In this document: one piece after another, positions 16,725 through 25,854 of the stretch
Layout: each line of letters starts with the position of its first letter
How positions within the stretch are numbered: the first letter of the stretch is position 1
NCBI RefSeq assembly: GCF_019754295.1
Contig: NZ_VIRV01000002.1
Coordinates: 124,001 to 188,000, forward strand
DNA from: Sellimonas caecigallum
GTDB taxonomy: Bacteria; Bacillota; Clostridia; Lachnospirales; Lachnospiraceae
Direction: 5' to 3'
Length of the DNA stretch: 64,000 nucleotides
Made by a program: the position numbers and the translations under genes
Notes under the pieces: generated by a model
Seen by the model: the letters and a program-made list of their open reading frames with translations, nothing else
Database searches by the model: none
What the model was told of the DNA's origin: nothing

Positions 16725-16781
16725 CAAAGAAGCAGACAAAGGGTTCGAAAACAATCACTGCCCTCTGCCTGCTTCTTTTAT
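16725..16781. terminator. Bidirectional terminator after the kinase gene
   Basis: AAAGAAGCAG (16726-16735) pairs with CTGCTTCTTT (16769-16778), with an inner GGG/CCC continuation. It separates the convergent kinase and methyltransferase genes and overlaps the end of the latter. Confidence 0.75.
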
Positions 16782-17563
16782 TTTCTTCTCTGTCTGCACG
16801 CCTCATACATCAAAATCCCTGCCGCCATTGCTGCATTCAGCGACTCTACCTGTCCATACATCGGAATCTTGATCTTTCTGTCAGCCGCCGCGCTGATTTC
16901 TTCCCGCAAGCCGTTCCCTTCATTTCCGATCAGAAATGCGGTTCCTTCCGTATAATCTTCTTCATCATAGTATCTGCTGTCATCGAGGTGTGCTGCATAC
17001 ACATGAATGCCGCAGCCTTTCATCTTTTTAATGGTCTCCTCCAGATCCTCAACGTAGAGAACCGGCATCCGGTAGACGGATCCCATCGTAGAACGGATCG
17101 TCTTTGGCTGATAGAAATCTACACTCTCCCTGCTCAGGATAATGCCGGTCACTCCTGCCCCTTCTGCTGTCCGCACAATAGTCCCAAGATTTCCCGGATC
17201 CTGCAGATTGTCAAGGACGATGAGAAAGGGCTTTTTCCCTTCCTTCTCTTTGAGCATTTCTTCAAGAAGGTACTCTTGTCTTTTCACAACCGCCAACACC
17301 CCCTGCGGCGTCTTCGTATCAGACATATGCTCAAAGACTTTGTCGCTTACGACCTCCGTGATGCGCTTTAGCCCCTCCAGGATATCTCCATGTCTCTCGA
17401 AAAACGACTCGGAGGCATAGACTTCTATTACTCTTTTTCTCGGCACTTCGCGTACCATGCGCAGCCCCTCCACGAGAAAAACCCCTTCCTGGGCTCTGGC
17501 CTTTGCCTTTTTCTGGAGCTTCAAAATCCGTTTTACTTTCTGATTTGATGTGCTTGTTATCAT
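16778..17563 (-). CDS. TrmH/SpoU family RNA 2'-O-methyltransferase
   Basis: 261 residues: a small N-terminal substrate-binding domain (SpoU_sub_bind, residues 1-100) and a C-terminal SPOUT trefoil-knot domain. The three family motifs are visible: LQDPGNLGTIVRTAEG, FLIGNEGNGL and VESLNAAMAAGILMYE. These enzymes use SAM to methylate ribose 2'-OH in 23S rRNA or tRNA. AGGAG lies nine bases before the ATG. The precise target base cannot be read from sequence; in Firmicutes this type is often annotated RlmB-like or YsgA. GH3 hexosaminidase lies 33 bp upstream on the same strand. Confidence 0.9.
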   Translation of the reverse strand: MITSTSNQKVKRILKLQKKAKARAQEGVFLVEGLRMVREVPRKRVIEVYASESFFERHGDILEGLKRITEVVSDKVFEHMSDTKTPQGVLAVVKRQEYLLEEMLKEKEGKKPFLIVLDNLQDPGNLGTIVRTAEGAGVTGIILSRESVDFYQPKTIRSTMGSVYRMPVLYVEDLEETIKKMKGCGIHVYAAHLDDSRYYDEEDYTEGTAFLIGNEGNGLREEISAAADRKIKIPMYGQVESLNAAMAAGILMYEACRQRRK

Positions 17564-17596
17564 AAAATATTCTCCTGTGTCTTCTCAATAAAAACT

Positions 17597-18832
17597 CTAC
17601 TTGGCCATCTTCACTTCCAGTATCCTCTCCACCGACTCATCAATCCGATCTTCCGGAAGCGTCCCGTTGCTTACCGCGGACAGGATCCCCTGATATGCTT
17701 CTTCAAAATCTTCCGGCATGAGGATGACATCTGCTCCGGCCTGCACTGCCTTGACTGCCGCTTCTGCGGAAGTATAGCTCCTGGTAATTGCCCCCATATC
17801 CATGGCGTCCGTGATGACAATGCCATCATAGCCAAGTTTTTCCCTCAGCATCTCCGTGATGATCTCTTTCGACAATGATGCAGGGGTATCGTCATCCAGT
17901 ACGTTTGGCAAGGAAATATGTCCTGCCATAATAAATTCCGTTCCTTCTTCGATAGCAGCTTTAAACGGAAGGAACTCGCATTTCTCCAGCTCTTCTTCTG
18001 TACTCTCAGAATAAGCAGCACCTTCATGGGAATCTTCCGATGTGCCTCCATGTCCCGGAAAGTGCTTTGTTACTGTGTAGATGTCCTGGCTGTGAAGCCC
18101 TTTGATTTCTTCCGCCGCCATTTTGGCCACAAGCTTCGGGTCTGAACCAAAGGAACGCTCCCTCACAATGGTATTTTCCGGGTTCGTCCACACATCGGCC
18201 AAAGGCGCAAAGTCCATATTAAATCCCAGCTCTTTTAGATAGCTCCCAATGGTTTTACCCGCATCGTATGTCTTCTGTTTGTCTTCCGTCCTACCGATCT
18301 CGGACATATCTCCTACATCTTCTACTCCAAACGCATCGTTCCCTGAGATCCGGGACACCGTCCCTCCTTCTTCATCCACGGACAGAAAAAGCGGAAGTCC
18401 TGTCTTCTCCTGGCTAAGCTCCATCATGGAAGCATTCCATTCCTTTGTCTGCTCCGGCGTTTCAAGATTATTTCCCATCATGATAAGGCCGCCTACTGGC
18501 CTGTCCTCATAGGCCTCTTTTGTAATATCTCCAACCTGTATCGTCCCCGTCACTCCTGTCAGGGCATCCGGCGCGACCATAAACATCTGTGCCACTTTTT
18601 CTTCCAGAGTCATATCTTCCAGCTTTTCCTGGATTTTGTTATTACTTTCATCTTCTCCCTGCTTTTCGGATATCTGGCTTTCTTCTTCTTGACTGTTACC
18701 TGGCACCATCTCGTCTCTCCCCGCTTTGCTGAAAAAAATGATGCCGCCCATGACCGCCGCAGATATCGCCATACAGCTGATGCCAAAAATCCATTTTGCC
18801 CTCGCGCTTCTGCTTTTCTTTCTTCTTTTCAT
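17597..18832 (-). CDS. GH3 beta-N-acetylhexosaminidase (NagZ-like), membrane-anchored
   Basis: 411 residues. A basic N-terminus and one hydrophobic segment (about residues 14-34) anchor or export the protein. The catalytic domain is GH3 with the NagZ-type loop KHFPGHGGTSEDSHEG, whose Asp-His pair acts as general acid/base, and ITDAMDMGAI carrying the nucleophile Asp. Family members remove terminal GlcNAc from muropeptides or host glycans. AAGGGG precedes the ATG. A TATAAT -10 with TTGCGC 17 bp upstream lies at 18881-18909. Cell-wall recycling is the default role; in this genome mucin GlcNAc release is also possible. Confidence 0.9.
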   Translation of the reverse strand: MKRRKKSRSARAKWIFGISCMAISAAVMGGIIFFSKAGRDEMVPGNSQEEESQISEKQGEDESNNKIQEKLEDMTLEEKVAQMFMVAPDALTGVTGTIQVGDITKEAYEDRPVGGLIMMGNNLETPEQTKEWNASMMELSQEKTGLPLFLSVDEEGGTVSRISGNDAFGVEDVGDMSEIGRTEDKQKTYDAGKTIGSYLKELGFNMDFAPLADVWTNPENTIVRERSFGSDPKLVAKMAAEEIKGLHSQDIYTVTKHFPGHGGTSEDSHEGAAYSESTEEELEKCEFLPFKAAIEEGTEFIMAGHISLPNVLDDDTPASLSKEIITEMLREKLGYDGIVITDAMDMGAITRSYTSAEAAVKAVQAGADVILMPEDFEEAYQGILSAVSNGTLPEDRIDESVERILEVKMAK

Positions 18833-18880
18833 TTCATAAAACCCCTTACTTTTCTTGCCCTTTTACTTTTGGCTATTAGT

Positions 18881-18909
18881 ATTATACCCACGACTCTTCT
18901 TTTGCGCAA
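18881..18909 (-). promoter_or_regulatory. Promoter of the GH3 gene
   Basis: Minus strand TTGCGC, 17 bp, TATAAT; 48 bp from the -10 to the GH3 start codon. Confidence 0.45.
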
Positions 18910-18920
18910 GAACATGTCCG

Positions 18921-18962
18921 AAAAAAGACACTGCGCAGTTCTTTCCTTGCACAGTGTCTTGA
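18921..18962 (-). terminator. Terminator of the two-component operon
   Basis: AAGACACTG/CAGTGTCTT stem with an inner GCA/TGC extension, followed on the minus strand by T6, right after the response-regulator stop. Confidence 0.8.
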
Positions 18963-18966
18963 TTTG

Positions 18967-19656
18967 CTACATTTTAAACCGGTATCCGACTCCCCAGATG
19001 GTTTCGATATATTGTGGTTTCGATGTGTCGTACTCGATCTTTTCCCGGATTTTTTTGATATGCACTGTCACGGTAGCGATATCGCCGATGGACTCCATAT
19101 CCCATATCTCACTGAAAAGCTCATCCTTTGTGTACACATGGTTTGGATGACTCGCCAGAAATGCCAGCAGGTCAAATTCCTTTGTGGTAAATGCCTTCTC
19201 CTCCCCGTTGATCCATACTCGTCTCGCTGTCGTATCGATCTTCAGCCCTCGGATCTCAATTGTCTTATTCTCCTCTGCATGGCTTCCGATGAGGCGTTCA
19301 TACCTTGCCAGATGGGCCTTTACCCTGGCTACCAGCTCGCTCGGGCTGAATGGTTTTGTCATATAGTCGTCCGCCCCAAGGCCAAGTCCACGGATTTTAT
19401 CGATATCATCCTTTTTTGCGGAAACCATGATGATCGGCATGTTCTTTGCGTCCCGCACTTTCCGGCAAATCTCAAATCCGTCGACTCCTGGAAGCATCAG
19501 ATCAAGGATAAGCAAGTCAAAATCTTCCTCCAGCGCTTTTTTCAGTCCCGCATTTCCGTCGTTTGATACCTCCACTTCGAAGCCGCTCAGCTCCAAGTAA
19601 TCCCGCTCCAGTTCCGCGATCGCTTCTTCGTCTTCTACTATAAAAATCTTACTCAT
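18967..19656 (-). CDS. OmpR/PhoB family response regulator
   Basis: 229 residues: receiver domain 1-120 with acidic pocket E8-D9, phospho-acceptor Asp52 (LLILDLMLPG), Thr/Ser at VSAKKDD and a conserved Lys; winged-helix DNA-binding domain from about 135 to the end (AFTTKEFDLLAFLASHPN ... GVGYRF). AGGAGG lies inside the end of the kinase gene and the two overlap by 8 bp, so kinase and regulator are coupled. The target genes are not apparent from the window. Confidence 0.95.
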   Translation of the reverse strand: MSKIFIVEDEEAIAELERDYLELSGFEVEVSNDGNAGLKKALEEDFDLLILDLMLPGVDGFEICRKVRDAKNMPIIMVSAKKDDIDKIRGLGLGADDYMTKPFSPSELVARVKAHLARYERLIGSHAEENKTIEIRGLKIDTTARRVWINGEEKAFTTKEFDLLAFLASHPNHVYTKDELFSEIWDMESIGDIATVTVHIKKIREKIEYDTSKPQYIETIWGVGYRFKM

Positions 19657-20806
19657 AAATAGGTACCTCCTGATATTTGCGGATTACAAAATACATGACC
19701 GTTCCGGTGCCCGGCTTGCTTGTGGCCCATATTTTTCCTCCGTGTTCTTCTATGATCTTCTTCACGATGGAAAGTCCGATCCCGCTTCCTCCTTTTGAAG
19801 AATTCCGTGAAGCATCCGTCCGGTAAAAGCGGTCAAAAATATACGGCAGATCTCTCGCGTCGATCCCCTTTCCGTTATCCTCAAGTTCCACCTGGATAAA
19901 GTCGCCTACATCTTTTACCCTGAGATTGATGCGCGGCCGCACTTTATCCATATATTTCAGAGAGTTGCTGATAATATTGTTGACTACCCTCATGAGCTGC
20001 TCTGCATCTCCGATAATCTTTACGTCGCCCTCCACGTAATTAAAGTAACCAAATTCCACTCCCTGGCTTTCCAGTTCAGACGCCAGGTTGTCCGCGCAGT
20101 CATTAAAATAATCGTTTACCGACAAGGGACTGAAATTGTACGGAATACGGTTTGTATCGATCTTTGTGTAAAGTGTAAGTTCATTGATCAGCGTGTTCAT
20201 CTCATTTGCTTTATTGTAGATGGTTTTGATATAGCGTTCCATCTTCTCCGGCGTATCTGCCACACCGTCCATGATTCCTTCCACATATCCTTTGATAGCA
20301 GTAATCGGTGTCTTAAGATCATGGGAAATATTGCTGATCAGTTCTTTGTTCTCCTTATCATTTTTCAGCTTTTCTTCTGCATTTTCCTTCAGCCGTCTGC
20401 GCATCGTCTCGATATCCTGGCAGAGCTGCCCGATCTCGTCGTCTTTTTCCGGATGAAGCTCAAAATCCAGTTCTCCCTCCGTAATGCTTTTAACGGCAAT
20501 CTCCATCTTCTCAATAGGCCGAAGCAGGCTTCCATAAATCCATAAAATCATAAGCATTGCCGTAAGTGCCAGGATAAGGACCACACCGATAAACATACTG
20601 ATAATGAAATCATGCACTTCCGGAATCTGATTCAGCGTACTTAAGGATTGCTCAAACTTCTGATACTGAGCACCGGTAAGCCCGTATGTCTGCTCGATCA
20701 CATGGATCTGATATCTTGCCACTCCCCATACGACAAGCCCTGCCAGCACTGCAGGCAGGATCGTGATGACGACAAATGAAATGATCAGTCTTGTCTTTAG
20801 CTTCAA
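19649..20806 (-). CDS. Membrane sensor histidine kinase
   Basis: 385 residues from a TTG start with GAGGAAG seven bases upstream. Two membrane helices (about 8-30 and 68-92) bracket a short extracytoplasmic loop of some 40 residues. A HAMP domain (to about 150), a HisKA domain with phospho-acceptor ISHDLKTPITAIKGY, and an HATPase domain (DNGKGID, FDRFYR, GGSGIGLSIVKKI) follow. The small outside loop suggests that the signal is sensed in or near the membrane. An extended -10 (TGTTATACT) lies at 20851-20846. Partner is the response regulator at 18967. Confidence 0.95.
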   Translation of the reverse strand: MKLKTRLIISFVVITILPAVLAGLVVWGVARYQIHVIEQTYGLTGAQYQKFEQSLSTLNQIPEVHDFIISMFIGVVLILALTAMLMILWIYGSLLRPIEKMEIAVKSITEGELDFELHPEKDDEIGQLCQDIETMRRRLKENAEEKLKNDKENKELISNISHDLKTPITAIKGYVEGIMDGVADTPEKMERYIKTIYNKANEMNTLINELTLYTKIDTNRIPYNFSPLSVNDYFNDCADNLASELESQGVEFGYFNYVEGDVKIIGDAEQLMRVVNNIISNSLKYMDKVRPRINLRVKDVGDFIQVELEDNGKGIDARDLPYIFDRFYRTDASRNSSKGGSGIGLSIVKKIIEEHGGKIWATSKPGTGTVMYFVIRKYQEVPIYE

Positions 20807-20856
20807 ACTCTTACTTCCTCTCTGCCAACGTCAATTCATAGATACAGTATAACATG

Positions 20857-20887
20857 AAAAGGGAGCGCTTACATCCCAAGCGCCCCC
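20857..20887. terminator. metK terminator
   Basis: GGGGGCGCTT pairs with AAGCGCTCCC (10 bp, one G-U) just past the metK stop; T4 follows on the minus strand and T6 on the plus strand. Confidence 0.8.
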
Positions 20888-20904
20888 AATTTTTTCTAAA
20901 CTTT

Positions 20905-22092
20905 TTATAAATAACTGCGCAGTGTTTCCACCTTGTCCAATCTTTCCCAAGGAAGATCCAGGTCGTTGCGTCCGAAGTGTCCGTACGCTGCTGTCTGTTT
21001 GTAGATCGGACGTCTGAGGTCCAGCATCTTGATGATTCCGGCCGGTCTCAGGTCAAAGTTTTCGCGGATGACTTCCACCAGTTTTTCGTCGGAAAGCTTT
21101 CCTGTACCGAACGTATCTACCCATACAGATGTCGGCTGTGCCACGCCGATAGCGTAAGAAAGCTGGATCTCACACTTGTCTGCAAGCCCTGCCGCCACAA
21201 TATTTTTTGCAACGTAACGTGCGGCATACGCGCCGGAGCGGTCTACTTTCGTACAGTCTTTTCCTGAGAATGCTCCGCCGCCGTGACGTGCCATTCCGCC
21301 GTAACTGTCCACGATGATCTTTCTTCCTGTCAGGCCGCTGTCCCCGTGTGGTCCGCCAATGACAAACCGCCCTGTCGGGTTGATAAAGAATTTCGTGTCC
21401 GCATCGATCATCTTTTCATCCAGAACCGGACCGAATACATATTTGCGAATATCTTCATGAATCTGCTCCTGTGTGACAGCCGGGTCATGCTGCGTAGAGA
21501 GTACTACCGCTTCCAGTCTGGACGGCTTTCCATTCTCATCGTACTCTACCGTTACCTGAGATTTTCCGTCCGGTCTGAGATACGGAAGTGTTCCATCTTT
21601 TCTGACTTTCGCAAGCTGTTTTGTCAGCTTATGTGCCAGCGCGATCGTGTAAGGCATATATTCTTCTGTCTCATTTGTAGCGTAGCCAAACATCATTCCC
21701 TGATCCCCGGCTCCGATAGCTTCGATCTCTTCGTCTGACATTTTATGTTCTTTCGCTTCCAGAGCCTTATCCACGCCCATAGCGATATCGGAAGACTGCT
21801 CATCAATTGCCACGAGAACGCCGCATGTGTCAGCGTCAAATCCAAATTTTCCTCTTGTGTATCCGATCTCTCTTACCGTATCACGGACAATTTTCTGAAT
21901 ATCAACATACGCGCTTGTCGTGATCTCTCCCATAACCATCACAAGTCCGGTCGTCGTACATGTCTCACAGGCCACACGGCTCATCGGGTCCTGTTCCATC
22001 AGTGCGTCAAGGATCGCATCGGAAATAGCATCGCACACTTTGTCCGGATGTCCTTCCGTTACGGATTCAGAAGTAAACAATAATTTTTCCAT
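20905..22092 (-). CDS. metK: S-adenosylmethionine synthetase
   Basis: 395 residues, the normal MetK length, making SAM from methionine and ATP. Motifs seen: [19 protein letters not shown] at the N-terminus, [12 protein letters not shown] in the middle (ATP and Mg2+/K+ site), and [16 protein letters not shown] (P-loop-like). I start it at ATG 22092 because AGGAAAAG precedes it; a longer frame adds 29 residues with no family likeness. The leader contains a SAM-I riboswitch and terminator, so the enzyme is shut off by its own product. Confidence 0.97.
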   Translation of the reverse strand: MEKLLFTSESVTEGHPDKVCDAISDAILDALMEQDPMSRVACETCTTTGLVMVMGEITTSAYVDIQKIVRDTVREIGYTRGKFGFDADTCGVLVAIDEQSSDIAMGVDKALEAKEHKMSDEEIEAIGAGDQGMMFGYATNETEEYMPYTIALAHKLTKQLAKVRKDGTLPYLRPDGKSQVTVEYDENGKPSRLEAVVLSTQHDPAVTQEQIHEDIRKYVFGPVLDEKMIDADTKFFINPTGRFVIGGPHGDSGLTGRKIIVDSYGGMARHGGGAFSGKDCTKVDRSGAYAARYVAKNIVAAGLADKCEIQLSYAIGVAQPTSVWVDTFGTGKLSDEKLVEVIRENFDLRPAGIIKMLDLRRPIYKQTAAYGHFGRNDLDLPWERLDKVETLRSYL

Positions 22093-22177
22093 CTTTTCCT
22101 GCCTTTCTTTTTTCTCTTTTAATCCATTCCATGTTTCCCTGGCGGTCTTTTTTTGATTCAAAAAAATTGTCCGAAGC

Positions 22178-22204
22178 AAAAAAAGAAGCCCACCATAAGC
22201 GGAC
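22178..22204 (-). terminator. Attenuator terminator of the metK SAM riboswitch
   Basis: AGTCCGC and GTGGGCT pair around TTATG, followed by TCTTTTTTT on the minus strand. It lies between the aptamer and the metK start, as needed for SAM-dependent premature termination. Confidence 0.8.
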
Positions 22205-22228
22205 TGTTATATTACATCATATATCAAT

Positions 22229-22329
22229 CCTCTTATTGTTCGATTACTCGCTCAGGCTGGCACCTTCCGTCTCCGGGGTTGCCGTGGCTTCTCAGATCCT
22301 ATGTATCTCCACCACTCTGAATAAGAGAA
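22229..22329 (-). promoter_or_regulatory. SAM-I riboswitch (S box) aptamer
   Basis: Read on the minus strand, the element starts with CTCTTATTCAGAGTGGTGGAG and ends with GGTGCCAGCC...AATAAGAG. The conserved AGAGTGGTGGAG block, AAGCCACGGCAACC and GGTGCCA all appear in S-box order, and the first and last segments pair as helix P1. SAM binding favours the terminator at 22178 and lowers metK expression. Confidence 0.92.
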
Positions 22330-22402
22330 AATATAAAATATTTGTTTGTTACACTACGGAATCATAACACTTGAAGGAATGTCTGTCAAGTGATTTCTAT
22401 AC

Positions 22403-22475
22403 AAAAAGAAACCCGGATTTCCTGATGCACAAGAACTGTTTCATGTTCTCCAGTGCATCAGAGGTGTTCCGGATA
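22403..22475 (-). terminator. Structured 3' end / terminator of murA
   Basis: CTGATGCAC (22422-22430) pairs with GTGCATCAG (22453-22461) and encloses a smaller AGAAC/GTTCT stem; a CCGGGTTTCTTTTTG stretch follows on the minus strand. Confidence 0.55.
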
Positions 22476-22500
22476 GTCTTTCCATATTTTTCAATTCCTT

Positions 22501-23793
22501 CTAGCCGACTTTCAGCTTAAATTTCTGAATTTCCTTTTCGCTTGATACCTTCTCGATTTCTGCCCCAAGCTCACGGAGTTTTTCTTCAAACCGCTCATAT
22601 CCTCTCTGGATATAGACGATATCATCCACGATCGTGATGCCGTCCGCGGCAAGACCTGCAAGAACAAGCGCTGCTCCTGCTCTTAAATCCGGCGCGCTCA
22701 CTCTTGCGCCTGAAAATCCTTTTACTCCTTCGATAGTGGCAGAATTCCCTTCGATCTTGGATACGGCTCCCATCCTTGCGAGCTCATCGAGATATTTGAA
22801 CCGATTTTCAAAAATGCTTTCCGTGATCGTACTTGTTCCCTCGCACAGTGCAAGTGCCACGCCCATCTGCGGCTGCATATCAGTCGGGAATCCCGGATAA
22901 GGCAGTGTCTTAACCTGTGTGTGATGAAGTTTCCCTTTGGATACCACGCGCACGGCATCGTCGAACTCCTCCACTTCACATCCGATTTCCACCAGTTTGG
23001 CGATCGTTGCTTCCAAATGCTTCGGGATGACGTTTAATACCGTCACGTCCCCTTTCGTTACCGCTGCCCCAAACATGAATGTCCCGGCTTCGATCTGGTC
23101 CGGAATAATAGAATACTCAGCGCCATGCAGCCTGGTCACACCTTTTATTTTGATGACATCTGTCCCTGCACCGCGGATATTCGCTCCCATGCTGTTCAGG
23201 AAGTTGGCAACATCAACTACATGCGGCTCTTTTGCCACGTTCTCCAGGATCGTCGTCCCTTCCGCCATAGCTGCTGCCATCATGACGTTGATAGTCGCTC
23301 CCACGCTCACTACGTCAAAATAAATATGGCTTCCTGTCAGATGCTGAGCATCAGCGATGATCTTTCCGTGCTCGATGTCCACCTCTGCCCCAAGGGCCCG
23401 GAATCCTTTCAAATGCTGGTCGATCGGACGGCTTCCGATATTGCAGCCGCCCGGAAGCGCCACCTCTGCATGTCTGTATTTTCCAAGCAGTGCGCCTAAC
23501 AGGTAATAGGACGCCCTTATCTTCTTGATATAATCGTAGTCTATATTAAAATCATGGACAGATCCCCCGTTGATGTGGACCGTATGGCGGTCCACTCTGT
23601 TGATCTGTGCGCCGATTCCTTCCATCGCTTCCAGTAAAACATTGATATCATTGACATCCGGAAGATTATCAATGTGAACAGTCTCATCCGTCATGATCGC
23701 TGCGGCGAGAATAGCCAATGCAGCATTTTTAGCTCCGCCAATCACAACTTCTCCCACAAGCGGAGTTCCTCCCTTAATAATATATTGCTCCAT
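22501..23793 (-). CDS. murA: UDP-N-acetylglucosamine 1-carboxyvinyltransferase
   Basis: 430 residues. The enzyme transfers enolpyruvate from PEP to UDP-GlcNAc, the first committed step of peptidoglycan synthesis, in the cytoplasm. The catalytic loop reads PGGCNIGSRPIDQH with Cys117, the residue hit by fosfomycin. The N-terminal GGxxLxGxVxxGGAKNAAL pattern (GGTPLVGEVVIGGAKNAAL) is clear. I chose ATG 23793 (GAGGTG upstream) over an ATG four codons earlier. Firmicutes often hold two MurA copies; whether this is the MurA1 or MurZ type cannot be settled here. A promoter lies at 23904-23931. Confidence 0.96.
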   Translation of the reverse strand: MEQYIIKGGTPLVGEVVIGGAKNAALAILAAAIMTDETVHIDNLPDVNDINVLLEAMEGIGAQINRVDRHTVHINGGSVHDFNIDYDYIKKIRASYYLLGALLGKYRHAEVALPGGCNIGSRPIDQHLKGFRALGAEVDIEHGKIIADAQHLTGSHIYFDVVSVGATINVMMAAAMAEGTTILENVAKEPHVVDVANFLNSMGANIRGAGTDVIKIKGVTRLHGAEYSIIPDQIEAGTFMFGAAVTKGDVTVLNVIPKHLEATIAKLVEIGCEVEEFDDAVRVVSKGKLHHTQVKTLPYPGFPTDMQPQMGVALALCEGTSTITESIFENRFKYLDELARMGAVSKIEGNSATIEGVKGFSGARVSAPDLRAGAALVLAGLAADGITIVDDIVYIQRGYERFEEKLRELGAEIEKVSSEKEIQKFKLKVG

Positions 23794-23903
23794 AATACAC
23801 CTCAACTAATTCCAATGGTATCTGTAATCGAATCATTACATATCTATATTTACAAAACGCTTCTTTTGTTAATCATTCGTCAAAGGCTATACCTTACCGG
23901 ATT

Positions 23904-23931
23904 AGTATAACACAAAATCGCGGTTTGTAAA
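23904..23931 (-). promoter_or_regulatory. Promoter of murA
   Basis: Minus strand TTTACA, 16 bp, TATACT, with an extended TGn in front of the -10 box. It is about 110 bp upstream of the murA start codon. Confidence 0.55.
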
Positions 23932-23973
23932 ACTTTTTTTCTTGTTCTTTGCGGTCTGTGTGCCCTTTCTCCC

Positions 23974-24474
23974 CTAATTTCCAATGATATCCAGCACCTT
24001 TTGAACCGTCTCATCCATCGTAAGTCCATCTTCGCTGATACGAATATCCGCATATTTTTCAAACAGCTGCGTCCTCTCGTTATAGAGATCCCGGAGCGTC
24101 TGCCCATCCCTCAGGACTACTCCCCTGTTTCTGGCATTTTGGATTCGTTGTTCAATCTCTGTATACGAGACATGCAGATAGATCACAGTTCCAATCTTCC
24201 TGAAATGCTCCATAGCTTTTTCGCAGTATACAACACTTCCTCCCGGCGCAATGACCGCCTTCTGAGGGTTGACTGATAAGTTCACGCGCTCTTCCACTTC
24301 CAAAAAACCGTCTGGTCCTCTCTCCTCGATGATCTCTTTCAAAAGTTTTCCTTCCGTTTCCTGGATCAGAAGATCTGTATCAATAAACTGATAACCGAGT
24401 CGCTTCGCTGTCACGACACCAACTGTGCTTTTTCCAACAGCCGGCATTCCGATAAAAATCAGATTTTTCTTCAT
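23974..24474 (-). CDS. aroK: Shikimate kinase
   Basis: 166 residues. The protein phosphorylates shikimate with ATP in aromatic amino-acid synthesis. Walker A is GMPAVGKST (residues 9-17); DTD follows at 34-36 (FIDTDLLIQ), the shikimate-binding Arg lies in FLEVEERV, and GGSVVY matches the family GGG/GGS loop. The LID region with RNRGVV is present. AGAGGA precedes ATG 24474; a longer frame adds 24 unrelated residues. It stands alone rather than in an aro cluster. Confidence 0.93.
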   Translation of the reverse strand: MKKNLIFIGMPAVGKSTVGVVTAKRLGYQFIDTDLLIQETEGKLLKEIIEERGPDGFLEVEERVNLSVNPQKAVIAPGGSVVYCEKAMEHFRKIGTVIYLHVSYTEIEQRIQNARNRGVVLRDGQTLRDLYNERTQLFEKYADIRISEDGLTMDETVQKVLDIIGN

Positions 24475-24582
24475 GCATTTTCCTCTTTTCCGTTTATTTC
24501 TCTCTATCTTGTATTTTATCACGCTTTTATTTGTGCGTAAAGACATACCTTTGCGCAGATCCCGGCAATCCTATCCTTTTTC

Positions 24583-25038
24583 TTAATAATATCGGCGGCA
24601 GTTCCTCCTGTGTGTACATCTTCTGCGCAGGATTTCATGATATAAAAGCACGTCGATCATATCTCTCAAAGGATCTTCCTTTCTTCCTCTCCTGTTCCTT
24701 CTCATTTGAGCCGTCATCTGCTCCTCTTCCTCCGCTTCCTGGCTCATCTCCTGTTCTATCTCTTCTCTTACCTCCTGCTTTTCCTCCGCCTTCATCCGGT
24801 CATAGATCCTTCCGGACATCATGTAAAGCTGGAGTCGATCCGGGTACTCGTCGTAGATCATACTTCCTTCATATTCCATCCGGTCGCACTCCTCTTCCAC
24901 ATAAGGGAGGAGCCTCTTTGCCGTGACAGGGTACATACTTTTCATGTAATCTACATCCCGCTGTTCTCTTCTCTCCTCATCGAAATCTCTCAGGTCTGTC
25001 GGATACGCCATATAATAAGGTAGTTTATGTTCCATCAT
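24583..25038 (-). CDS. Conserved-looking hypothetical protein
   Basis: 151 residues that I do not recognise. The first half is acidic and aromatic (HKLPYYMAYPTDLRDFDEE; YEGSMIYDEYPDRLQLYMM), then comes a strongly charged helix rich in Glu (residues 85-110) and an Arg/Cys-rich end. There is no signal peptide or membrane helix. The well-behaved codon use and the GGGAAG before ATGATG argue that it is a real gene. It follows the V-ATPase terminator region and precedes aroK by 109 bp. The YxxYP pattern recalls sporulation-associated small proteins of clostridia, but that is only an impression. Confidence 0.6.
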   Translation of the reverse strand: MMEHKLPYYMAYPTDLRDFDEERREQRDVDYMKSMYPVTAKRLLPYVEEECDRMEYEGSMIYDEYPDRLQLYMMSGRIYDRMKAEEKQEVREEIEQEMSQEAEEEEQMTAQMRRNRRGRKEDPLRDMIDVLLYHEILRRRCTHRRNCRRYY

Positions 25039-25115
25039 CTATACACTTCCCGTCATATATCATCTACTTTACCATATGCGAAAGCACGGATTGTGTGAAG
25101 CAGAAGAGAGAGTAC

Positions 25116-25150
25116 AAAATTCCCCGGGACTTGCTGACCCCGGGGAATTT
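25116..25150 (-). terminator. Terminator of the V-ATPase operon
   Basis: A 12-bp perfect stem, AAATTCCCCGGG with CCCGGGGAATTT, ends in TTTT on the minus strand 20 bp past the subunit D stop. Confidence 0.8.
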
Positions 25151-25170
25151 GATCTTACCATATTTCATTT

Positions 25171-25836
25171 TTAGTAAGCTTCTCGTTCTTTGTAATGATG
25201 CGCTTCCTCCAACATCATATCTTTCACTTTCATCAGACGAATCTGAGAACTCCGTTCATTCTCATCCAGTTTCATCGTGATGTACTTGATATTTTCCTGT
25301 GTCTCCGGAATAATGACGTGCTCCAGCGCATTTACACGGCGCCTGGTCTTCTCGATCTCTGCTGCCATAAGCTGGCATGCTTTTTCTGTCTCTGCAAGCT
25401 TCAGCATATCCGGCAGGATATCTGCCAGAGACTTTACTGCGCCGTCCAGGTCACTGGACGTAAATGCAAATCCATAGGAATAAATATCGTTCGCGTCCGC
25501 CGTCCTTGTCTTCGTATCAAAGACAGGGATATCTACACTCATGACATTCTTCTGTGTCATCGAAAGATCTACAGCCTGCTTTGGCGCCATCAGAGCCGTC
25601 CTTAAAGCAGCCTGTGACATGCCGGCTTTTGCGATGACAAAGTTTCTGTTTGCCGCCTTAATGCCGGCTTCGACCTTTTCTCTGAGTGCCATATTCTCCC
25701 TTACAAGATCAAGGAACTGGCGCATCAGTTCGTCTCGCTTATCTTTCAAAAGCTTATGGCCTCTGGTCGCAGTGACCAATTTCTTTTTCAGCCTTGTGAG
25801 CTCCATACGGGTAGGTGTTACCTGTTTAGATGCCAA
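25171..25836 (-). CDS. ntpD: V-type ATPase subunit D
   Basis: 221 residues forming the central rotor shaft of the V1 motor. Starts with the family pattern QVTPTRMELTRLKKKL, and both ends are long antiparallel helices. The start is TTG at 25836, with GGGGGTG seven bases before it; the first ATG lies within the conserved motif and has no ribosome site. Last gene of the operon, 18 bp after ntpB. Confidence 0.95.
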   Translation of the reverse strand: MASKQVTPTRMELTRLKKKLVTATRGHKLLKDKRDELMRQFLDLVRENMALREKVEAGIKAANRNFVIAKAGMSQAALRTALMAPKQAVDLSMTQKNVMSVDIPVFDTKTRTADANDIYSYGFAFTSSDLDGAVKSLADILPDMLKLAETEKACQLMAAEIEKTRRRVNALEHVIIPETQENIKYITMKLDENERSSQIRLMKVKDMMLEEAHHYKEREAY

Positions 25837-25854
25837 GCCAGTTCACCCCCATTT